Source: Cryptosporidium bovis (Eukaryota > Apicomplexa > Conoidasida > Eucoccidiorida > Cryptosporidiidae). From it: DNA of 63,246 nucleotides. Shown in pieces: positions 52,483-60,883 of the stretch (position 1 is its first letter; each line of letters begins with the position of its first letter). The stretch is from assembly GCA_009768925.2 (NCBI GenBank), contig VHIT02000023.1, positions 1 to 63,246 on the forward strand, written 5' to 3'. Made by a program: the position numbers and the translations under genes. The notes below the pieces were generated by a model. It ran no database searches, had not been told where the DNA came from, and worked only from the letters and a program-made list of their open reading frames with translations.

Positions 52483-53541
52483 ATGGCTATAAATCCTGCC
52501 TTGATTCCAAATGAATTAACTGAAGTTTATGCCCCGGAAGGGCATGACCCAAGTTCTTCGATAATAGCATGCAATTTTCCAACAGGAACTACAGTGGATG
52601 AGTGTTCTGCTTTTATGTCATGGATAGGGCCTGTTATATTCGTTGAGAGTGTAAAATCCATTCAACGCGAGACGAATTTTGTTGTGGTATTTTCTTCACC
52701 TGAGCCAGTGGTGAAGGCACTTGAAGAAGAGTTGATATATAATGAAGGAAGCAGAATATACTGTAGAGTGGTTGACGAGAAGCCAAATATCTGGACAAGC
52801 ATTTCCAGTTTTATCCAAGGTATTGATCAACAGTATGGTGCTTCCGACCAAATATCTAATTTCATTAACCAAACAGCAGGTAAGTTTTACTTTTCTCTCA
52901 TAAAGACGTAGTTCTTCCCAATGCTGTTATGTAATCAAAGAGGTATAATGGGATGAGATATGTGTTTTCTTCTTAATTCGCTATTCCAAGACCAAACTTT
53001 CTTATAAAGTGAAAACCAGATTGTTTTGTTCCATAAATAGCGTAAAATAATCGTTGTTCTTTTTCAATAAAAAGGAAAGAATAAATGAATGTATCGGAAG
53101 TTAAAATTTACAAACGTTTTATATTTATTGGATCAATATAAACAGACGTTTGGAGTCACCTTTAATGTCCGATTCTACACCTGACAAAAACCAAGTATTA
53201 TCATTTCTACTTAATTGTTAATAATATTCCCATTACTTGAAGTAACAGCACTTGGTTTGCAACTTTGTCTTTAGTATGAAACTTGCATTTTATCTAATGA
53301 TGAATAATTAACTAACCTACAAACAATTAACGTAATACTGTTTATTATCCGTTCAAAACTAACTCGTTTTGCTCACACAGTTCCGGCATTTTACTCAACG
53401 ACGGACCAGGTAAATGAAGGAATACAAAACATTATGTCTTCTGACATATCAAATAAAATGGCAGAGGGTATAGCGAATCTTTCAAATCAAATCAAAGAAT
53501 CAGTCTCAAATGCCACGAGTGCTCTTTACTCCCCGCTATAA
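52483..53541 (+). CDS. Vip1-like RRM protein (2 exons)
   Basis: Exons 52483-52879 and 53381-53541, with a 501-nt intron (donor GTAAGT, acceptor CACAG, phase 1); 185 residues. One RRM-like fold at about 23-100: IIACNFPTGTTVDECSAFMS, FVESVKSI strand and TNFVVVFSSPEPVVKALEEE, in the style of the yeast/plant Vip1 and BPA1-like RRMs that are paired with a helical C-terminus. Residues 120-180 are amphipathic helices (YSTTDQVNEGIQNIMSS, IANLSNQIKESVSNATS). No signal peptide. RNA or protein partner unknown. Confidence 0.8.
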
Positions 53542-53736
53542 ATTCTAGTATAAGGGCTACTTATCTCAATGCACTGTTATTATGACATGTATGCATGTAC
53601 ATTTAAGACGTGAATAAATTCCCTCTTTTTGTTGAGGCGATACCGTTGCTAAAAAAGTAGTACTACTACGCGAAACTGAAATTAAATTATTATAATTTCT
53701 CCTTTTGTCCTCGCTATTTATAATTCCTTTATATTT

Positions 53737-54896
53737 TCAAGGATAGCTCCTGCTCTTGTAGTAGTCATATAAAAGCAGTATAATTCCGGCAATAATGTGA
53801 AAATATATAATGTATGCTTGGAAGCTGAGATTATTTTAAGTCGTTTTGTGTAGATGTGACAATAAAGGTTGGTTATTTTTAGATTGTTAGATGAATGTGA
53901 AAAGTGTTTGGGTTTGAGGAAAAAGTGTATGTAATTTAATTGAACTAAATTATGTTAGCTTGTTAAACATACCTTGTTGATTCGTTTGCTCTTTCAAGAG
54001 AATCAAAATGAGTTTTGGAGGCATCTAAATTATCAACTGCATCTCTTGCACTAGTAAATATGGAGGTACATATCTCTGACTGCTCCTGGATCTTGCTTGA
54101 AAAAAAGCTCATTAAATTTGAAATTTCACGTAATTGATTTTGAGATTCTCTTAATGCATCTATATCAGAAGTAAAATGGTTTAGTAGTTCTTGAGCCATT
54201 TTTTCCATTTCTGGTGATAAATGACAGTCTAAGCCCGAATCATCAAATATTTGAGAATCAATATTAGTTTGAACTGAACTAAAGCTATAACCTTTACTAT
54301 TATTAAACCCAACACTGTTCAATTTAGCCGTAAACTTATTCTTTCTTCTGTACTTCTCATCTAACTCTTTAGCTATTTTAGACTGCAGCGAAGATGAAAG
54401 TTCTCCAAGCAATGTATACATGCAAGATACTATTAATACTCTATGGGAGTATTTGTCCTCATCACCTAATTTACTAATATTGTTATTATCACCTTCCCGT
54501 TTTAAATAGTACTTGTTTTCCAACTCTAACATTTTGTTTTGACATATTTGTATTTCTTGTGTTAAACTAGATCCCTTCTTATCTCCAAAACTACCTGCGT
54601 TTCCTCCATTTAATATATCATTTATATCTCTTATTTCCTCTTTCTCAAGCTCATTCTTTATGTTCACTATGTCCCTGCACTGAAGTAATCAGTTATTCGT
54701 TAGAGTTCAGATAAGGTTTTTTTCATGCGTAACTTCATGAAAATAAACCTTTATTCATTCTCTCTCCGATCTATGCCAAACTTACTAGATTATTCACATC
54801 ATTTATAAATTCCGATACTCCTTGTTCTAAAAACTCTACTTCACCATCTCCTACTTCCCTCACTATTCTTTTGAATTCATCAGTTCTGTCAAACAT
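53737..54896 (-). CDS. Syntaxin-18/Ufe1-like ER Qa-SNARE (3 exons)
   Basis: ER-resident SNARE for retrograde Golgi-to-ER fusion. Exons 54896-54786, 54679-53973 and 53824-53737; donors GTAAGT and GTATGT, acceptors CAG, phases 0 and 2; 301 residues. Exon 1 starts MFDRTDEFKR, like the N-terminus of plant SYP81 (syntaxin 18). The SNARE helix near 215-275 has the layer spacing LREISNLMSFFSSKIQEQSE with the central Gln in Q-E-Q. The last exon, found only by splicing, supplies the tail anchor (AYIIYFHIIAGIILLLYDYY) and a short lumenal end. Without exon 3 the open frame lacks any membrane anchor. Confidence 0.88.
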
Positions 54897-55487
54897 TTTC
54901 TCATTTCTCTTAACTTTCCTTCTATATATCACTCCTTTTTTTTGCCAGTTCTGTAAACAATTGTTCTAGATGCTCTCGCTTCAAAAGTACGCCATTAAAA
55001 ATTTCATCTTTTAAGGCTATATTTCTTTGGATTATTGCATATATAATATATTTATATATACGTGTACTAATATAAATGTAACATATATTTATACTTGTTT
55101 CTTTAAATTGCATATAATTAAATATATACCAAGTGCAATTATACCGGTGCAAATAGATAAAAAAAAAGGTACCGACTGTGGGGAGTAGCGAGGAGAAAAA
55201 TGAAAGGGAAAAAAAATTAAATTTAAATTTAGACTAAATAAACTTATTTGGGTGTACAGATAATTTTGCTTGGGAATATGTATAATATCTGAAAGAGGAA
55301 GAAATACTTAACAACGAGATAGGTTGAAACCGTTGGAAATAACAAGGAAATGAAGTAATCATACTGGTTAAGAGAAAAGACCAGCAAACCCCTGTGGTTT
55401 CCTTGCTTCAAAAGCTAAGAGAAAGCAGACGCAATTTTTGATTAAAAGTGTATTTGAATATAGAAATTACATGAATAAAGCAAGCAA
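54897..55487. other. Divergent intergenic region, 0.59 kb
   Basis: Between the SNARE and PRP4K starts. A minus-strand open frame (54922-55152) reads into the SNARE start region in another phase; I do not treat it as coding. AT-rich with poly-A runs near the PRP4K gene. Confidence 0.5.
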
Positions 55488-56918
55488 ATGTTAAGGAGAA
55501 GTTCGTTTAGTAGGTCCCCGTCTCCAGAGGTAGATGAGAAGTGTAGCGGTGTTTTAGATTCAGAAAAAAACGAAAATACAATTATAGAAAACAATTCAGC
55601 AGTTTCAGCTAGTGTTCTAAATTTAGAGACACAATTCTGCACAAATAGTAGTAGCACTAAGGGCGAACTGTCCAATGGCATCAGGCCCTCGGAAGTCTGC
55701 TGTTTTTCAAGCAAAAGTAACCAATATTCCAATGAGAATTACGTCAGAATCACGAATAAGAATGACGATCACTGTCATTACTCCAATTTAAATGAATTTG
55801 GAGAAGTGGATGATATGTTCAATTCAGAGAATGATAATTATGAGAATGTTGAAGAGGAACAAAAAACACAACTTTCTTTTAATCCCAAGTACAGCAAGCG
55901 ACTAGAATGCGAGGATGACGAAGGCTACTATGTGAGTTATATAGGTGAGGTAATAGGAAATAAGTATAAAGTATGTAGCAACAGTATAGGTAAAGGGGTG
56001 TTTAGTAGTGTTATCAAATGCACAAATTTAAATACTAGAAATGAGGTTGCAATAAAAATAATACGTTTAAATGATATGATGAAAAGTGCAGGTGAAAAAG
56101 AATTTGAGATGTTGAAATTACTAAGGGGAATACCAAATGTAGTTCAGGTACAGGAAAGTTTCATACATCAAGGACATTTTTGTATTGTCTTCGAATGGCT
56201 TAATGAGACCCTTAAAAGCTGTATGAATAAGGTTTCAAAACATAATATTTCAAAGGTTAGGAATTTAGCAAAACAAATTTTTATTGGAATCAAACACATA
56301 CACGATAAAGGTTACATACATACTGATATTAAACCAGATAATATTCTAGTCGACTCGGAAAGGATGAATTTTAAGATAAGTGATTTTGGCAATGCCATTA
56401 AGGAATCTGAAGCCACCCCTGCCTCTTATCTAGTCAGCAGATTTTACAGACCACCTGAGGTTATTATCGGAAGTCTAACTCCTTTCAGAAAGTCAGTAGA
56501 TATTTGGAGCATTGGTTGTGTTTTATATGAATGTTTTACCGGTAACGTACTATTTAAAGGGAAAAGCAACAATGACATGATTAAACTGATTATTGAATTA
56601 AGGGGAAATTTTCCAAAAAAGATGCTTAAACAAGGAGTATTTTCGAAAAATCACTTTTCTTCAGATTTTGAGAAACTTATATGGAAAAACCAACAAGATA
56701 TGACCCAATTTATAAACAACTCCAAGTCTAACTTGACTATATTCCAAAGTATTTCTAGTAATATTCAAAACAAGAAAGAGCTTCTTTCTGACATGGAAGT
56801 CACTTTAATCAAAAGATTGTCTAATTTAATCGAAAAATGTCTCGTTATTGATCCAAAAAAAAGGATTTCAGCCAAAGAAGCTCTTGAACATCCATTTTTT
56901 TCAGACTTGTCTAATTAA
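55488..56918 (+). CDS. PRPF4B: PRP4 kinase (spliceosomal kinase)
   Basis: Phosphorylates tri-snRNP proteins during spliceosome activation. 476 residues. The first 145 are low-complexity with an SRSPSPE motif near the start, a short version of the RS-rich N-terminus. The kinase begins after the family lead-in EGYYVSYIGEVIGNKY: Gly loop IGKGVFSSV (167-175), VAIK Lys190, HTDIKPDN (278-285), DFG (299-301), then SYLVSRFYRPPEVIIGS, the PRP4K/DYRK-like P+1 loop, and CVLYECFTGNVLFKGKSNND. Family members carry HADIKPDN in place of HRD; here Ala is Thr. Closely matches PRPF4B through FPKKMLKQGVF. Single exon. Confidence 0.93.
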   Translation: MLRRSSFSRSPSPEVDEKCSGVLDSEKNENTIIENNSAVSASVLNLETQFCTNSSSTKGELSNGIRPSEVCCFSSKSNQYSNENYVRITNKNDDHCHYSNLNEFGEVDDMFNSENDNYENVEEEQKTQLSFNPKYSKRLECEDDEGYYVSYIGEVIGNKYKVCSNSIGKGVFSSVIKCTNLNTRNEVAIKIIRLNDMMKSAGEKEFEMLKLLRGIPNVVQVQESFIHQGHFCIVFEWLNETLKSCMNKVSKHNISKVRNLAKQIFIGIKHIHDKGYIHTDIKPDNILVDSERMNFKISDFGNAIKESEATPASYLVSRFYRPPEVIIGSLTPFRKSVDIWSIGCVLYECFTGNVLFKGKSNNDMIKLIIELRGNFPKKMLKQGVFSKNHFSSDFEKLIWKNQQDMTQFINNSKSNLTIFQSISSNIQNKKELLSDMEVTLIKRLSNLIEKCLVIDPKKRISAKEALEHPFFSDLSN

Positions 56919-56977
56919 AATGAAAACCACATAGTTCTCCTTCATACTTTCAACAGTAATATACAGGATCAATATAG

Positions 56978-59900
56978 TCAGTGGTTTCCAGTGTTTTTAA
57001 CTGAGCGACTATTATTTGTTTCTATTCTCGATTTTAATTCTAGCTTTGTTACTGCCCTCGTCCTTATCCTGGAATTGGTATTCGTATTAGTTGACGGTTT
57101 TAATGTTGAACCCGACTTTGATTTTGATCTCGTTCTTAGTCTATTTTCCGCTTCATTCTCCATTTGGTTATCCACCGAATTCTCAAACTCGTGTTCCATA
57201 TCATCTTCTACCTCCGTCAAAATCCGCACTTTAGAGTTGTCATTATCCTTATCAATGTCAATAAGACCCTCTATGTCCCTAACCAACTTCTTCAAATAAT
57301 CATCTCTCTCCCCACCAGTGAAAAAACAGTCGTCTCTTATAAATTTCAAATTTTCCTTAAATTTCTTTTGTGGAATTTCAAATGCTGTTCTGTCTCCAAA
57401 ATCCATTTCAATCTTACACTCAATCTCCCTTAATATATGAATGAAAGAATCCCTTAATATAATAACATCTTCACACATGTCGACGCCCTTATTATCTATT
57501 ACTCTCTTCTCAAGATCTATATCTGAAAATAATTTATTCGCAATAGTCCTAAAACCTATTTTTTTAAAATGTGTTGGGTATTTGTTGAAAATATAATATA
57601 AAAACAAAATCCCGTAAACATTTGAGTAAAATCTGTCGTTTTTCCTCTTCAAATAGATGCTTGAAAGAGCTTGTTTAACCTGAATTATTCCAAAAAGTAA
57701 AAGCTTGTTAACACTTTTTGAAATTCCAGAATTCCAACGAGCAACTCCAATTTTCTCACAAAGTGTTTCCAATAATTTGTAAATTGCAACTGTAAAGAAC
57801 TTAATATGTTCAAATCCAAGAGTTACATAAGTTGAAAATAAATAAAGAAGTATTTGTTTGTCACCTGAAGAAATACGCAAATTGTTGTCCTTATTATCAA
57901 TCAAATGGTCTATTGAAAAGATACCACTAATAAAATTACCTCCAATATCACGATTTTTTACTTTTGAGACCAAAATCTCACCCTGTGGTTCTAGTAACAC
58001 CTCGAATTCGTCCAATGTTCCCGAAAAGTAAACCAAAAACAGCAGACAAGTCAATATTTCAACAGAGACACTCTGATTCTCCTTTGTTTTCAGATTTAAA
58101 CACAGAAATATCCTTGAGATTCCTCTCATTGCTATTGAAGAAAGTCTGTGGGTAGAGAAGAAACAACAGTTTGCGAGTCTCCAAATACTACCAATGCCTT
58201 CGATTATATCATTACAAAAGCTAATGTTACCACCATTTCTCATTTGTCTAATAATAAGTATATCCACTATTGCTGAAACATATACCTCACAAAGTACCGA
58301 AACATAAATCGTATTAGAAGAACTTCCTCTATTATTTAAATCTAAAAGTGCGTTTTCCAGTCCTTTTACGAAAATCCACAAATTATCATTCTCAGAATCC
58401 ACAACTATACTATCTAAATCACTATTCAAAATAAACTTTTCCTTGAATATTGTAGCTAAAGCCGTGCATCTTGCTAACAGTATCTGTGGTACTTCATGAT
58501 CTTCCGAGTATTTAAAGAAAAAACTCATACATGGCTTTAATACAACCTCTGTTATGTGATCCGCCTCAACTTGACTTATTTCTGCAGTTAAAGACAAAAA
58601 TGACTCAATTATAAACAACACTCTCATCCATCTCATTTCTATACTTGCTCTTATGTCTGTATAACTATGGTTGTTCAACTCTCTATTCTCCTTTTCATTA
58701 TTAAAAGCTTTTTCCAATAAGTCTGTCAATTCACTAATTCCACGTTTTCCAATATCATCATCAAAATCGTCTGTTTCGTTTAATAAAACCTCCTGTTTAG
58801 GATTCAAAACATCATCCACAACTTCTTTGATTATAGATACAAATGTTTTTTCATTTCCTTCCATACAACTTTTTAAGGACTCTATTGAGGCTCGAATCAC
58901 AGATCTATGCAAAAAATAGGCAACCCATTCACCACCCTTTTGGGATCTTACCATAGATTCCGGAGGCATCAATTCCGATTCGTGCAATTCCAATGAATCG
59001 TCTATTGGAGTGTATTTAAGGCAGTTTATAGATAATGCCTCAACCACTTTCATTACTTCTGGATCGCTCTTATCTAAACAGGTCAATATTAACAACATTT
59101 GTCTTATTATGAATGAATTGTTTGAGTTTCTTGAAATAGAAATTATCACATTTTCTATATTCACAAAGTCATATTTTTCACTTTCCAATATTTGATGCTT
59201 ATAATTCTCCACCAAAACCCTCAATGCTAGTATTTGACTTGTTTTTAAATTTAACATTATCTCAGAATCATGGTCCCTATTATTACTGGACATATCATTA
59301 CAAACCTCATGCGTTGTAACTTGTTTCACAAATGTATCTAAATTGCATCTCGAATGACTAATTAAACACGGAAGCAGGATCTCAGTTATAGCTTCTACAT
59401 TAGAGGCTGTTAAACCACCATATTCTTCCAAATCACAGTCATGTTTCTCATCTGTACCATCACTTCCATTCTCAAAATATATAGAGTTAATCATATCATC
59501 CAAAAATGAAATAAATGAATTGCCATCAAAACAACCACCACCGTAATTTCCTGATATAAATTCCATCAGAAACTTCGAACAAGACGCTTTAACTCCAGAA
59601 TTTCTGTCATTCAAACCAAATTGACAAACCAGCATAAAGTGAGGCCATAACATCCTTTCAAAAACCAGATTTCTAAAATTCACTGCATTTTTAAACAAGA
59701 ATCTGTAAAACACCCTTCTTACTCTGTAATTCTCGTCTAACATACGTGAAAATAATATCATCATTTCTTTATTGTCCAAGTCTAAAATTTGAATGCTTTC
59801 TAAAGATCTCATTCTCAAAACATAGTTCTCCGATTTTAGCAAATCAAGCAGATGAATCTTGCCTCCACTAACTAGTCCCAAACTTGAAATCGCAATCTTT

Positions 59901-60391
59901 TTTGCCATTATCGACTTCTCTTTAAACACTATTTGCAACAGTAAATTGCATATCCCGTTTGTGTCCAACTCGTATTCACTTACAGATCTTACATGGTCTT
60001 TTTTTAATGATAACAGTTTTAATACAATATTCAAACAGAATAGGCACTTTAGTCTTATCTCGAAATCCTTCACATTCAGTCCTTCCATTAACACATCTTT
60101 TACCAATGTTTTTATTATTACTCCTTTCAATTTATCTTTCACTGAACAACCAAATACATTAATTTCTTGTCTTTTTATTTCCAAATCACGCAATACTCCT
60201 AACTCCAATAACAATCCCAAAACCCTTCGCACATTCTCGTCCTCAAAACTGTAATTCCTTATCAATAAAGCCACTGCGTTAATCAAAACCTCGCTCCCAA
60301 AGTCATTCGAATCTACATAATCGCTTAACTTTATCAAGGCATCTTGTTTTCCTATCTCTCCTTCCTGAAACTCAACTATTATTTTATCCAT
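56978..60391 (-). CDS. Condensin subunit CAP-G (Ycg1/NCAPG-like)
   Basis: HEAT-repeat subunit of condensin, needed for mitotic chromosome compaction. 1137 residues, single exon. N-terminal HEAT repeats cover about 20-330, with helices of CAP-G pattern: ENVRRVLGLLLELGVLRDLE, ENYRVRRVFYRFLFKNAV, then the QFGLNDRNSGVKASCSKFL segment matching the GLNDRSDAVK motif of NCAPG. The middle (about 330-900) is helical with an acidic insertion (NETDDFDDDIGKRG). The C-terminal 90 residues are basic and low complexity (RLRTRSKSKSGS and NSRIRTRAVTK), as in CAP-G tails. Condensin I versus II is not decidable by eye. The stop lies 60 bp from the stop of PRP4K on the opposite strand. Confidence 0.78.
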   Translation of the reverse strand: MDKIIVEFQEGEIGKQDALIKLSDYVDSNDFGSEVLINAVALLIRNYSFEDENVRRVLGLLLELGVLRDLEIKRQEINVFGCSVKDKLKGVIIKTLVKDVLMEGLNVKDFEIRLKCLFCLNIVLKLLSLKKDHVRSVSEYELDTNGICNLLLQIVFKEKSIMAKKIAISSLGLVSGGKIHLLDLLKSENYVLRMRSLESIQILDLDNKEMMILFSRMLDENYRVRRVFYRFLFKNAVNFRNLVFERMLWPHFMLVCQFGLNDRNSGVKASCSKFLMEFISGNYGGGCFDGNSFISFLDDMINSIYFENGSDGTDEKHDCDLEEYGGLTASNVEAITEILLPCLISHSRCNLDTFVKQVTTHEVCNDMSSNNRDHDSEIMLNLKTSQILALRVLVENYKHQILESEKYDFVNIENVIISISRNSNNSFIIRQMLLILTCLDKSDPEVMKVVEALSINCLKYTPIDDSLELHESELMPPESMVRSQKGGEWVAYFLHRSVIRASIESLKSCMEGNEKTFVSIIKEVVDDVLNPKQEVLLNETDDFDDDIGKRGISELTDLLEKAFNNEKENRELNNHSYTDIRASIEMRWMRVLFIIESFLSLTAEISQVEADHITEVVLKPCMSFFFKYSEDHEVPQILLARCTALATIFKEKFILNSDLDSIVVDSENDNLWIFVKGLENALLDLNNRGSSSNTIYVSVLCEVYVSAIVDILIIRQMRNGGNISFCNDIIEGIGSIWRLANCCFFSTHRLSSIAMRGISRIFLCLNLKTKENQSVSVEILTCLLFLVYFSGTLDEFEVLLEPQGEILVSKVKNRDIGGNFISGIFSIDHLIDNKDNNLRISSGDKQILLYLFSTYVTLGFEHIKFFTVAIYKLLETLCEKIGVARWNSGISKSVNKLLLFGIIQVKQALSSIYLKRKNDRFYSNVYGILFLYYIFNKYPTHFKKIGFRTIANKLFSDIDLEKRVIDNKGVDMCEDVIILRDSFIHILREIECKIEMDFGDRTAFEIPQKKFKENLKFIRDDCFFTGGERDDYLKKLVRDIEGLIDIDKDNDNSKVRILTEVEDDMEHEFENSVDNQMENEAENRLRTRSKSKSGSTLKPSTNTNTNSRIRTRAVTKLELKSRIETNNSRSVKNTGNH

Positions 60392-60883
60392 ACTTGCCTT
60401 TATAAACCATCCAAACTTTGTATTTTGTCCCCACCTTTTGTTAGCTATCTTGTTATACTATTCGTTTTACGGGTTCTTTATTTTTTGTATGTGGAAGAAA
60501 GAAAAATTAGTTATACATACAAATATGTTATTCTCCTTCTTCACACTTTTTTTCTTCAAAGTACTTTTTTATTTTATTCACATTGATCCTCTCTACACAC
60601 ATGTTAATACCGGCATAAAGGTACCGAATGTGGGAATTTTATTGTTTTTTTAAAAAGACAATACGCATGCAACAATGTTATAATTATATTTAATTGAAAA
60701 AAACCAAACAAAATAAAAAAAGATCTAAAGTTACGAGTAACGTAGTTTGCGTTTACATAAATTTTGTTTATGTCATGTGAAGATTATTTCTATCTTTGGA
60801 AGGTAAATTAATGTAATTGAGCATGTTCATTTTCTGTTTTCATTTCAATATTTTTTTAGTTATTTGGTTTCTTCCCTAGCTTG
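60392..60883. other. Intergenic, 0.49 kb
   Basis: Upstream of CAP-G; contains CGCATGCA at 60664-60671, 274 bp from its start. No gene recognised. Confidence 0.55.
60664..60671. promoter_or_regulatory. CGCATGCA (ApiAP2-type) site
   Basis: GCATGC core with a C in place of the first T, upstream of the CAP-G gene. Confidence 0.35.

Noticed and set aside
54922-55152. 76-codon minus-strand frame upstream of syntaxin-18
   Set aside because: The SNARE gene already starts at MFDRTDEFKR as in plant SYP81; this frame is out of phase and ends in a stop.
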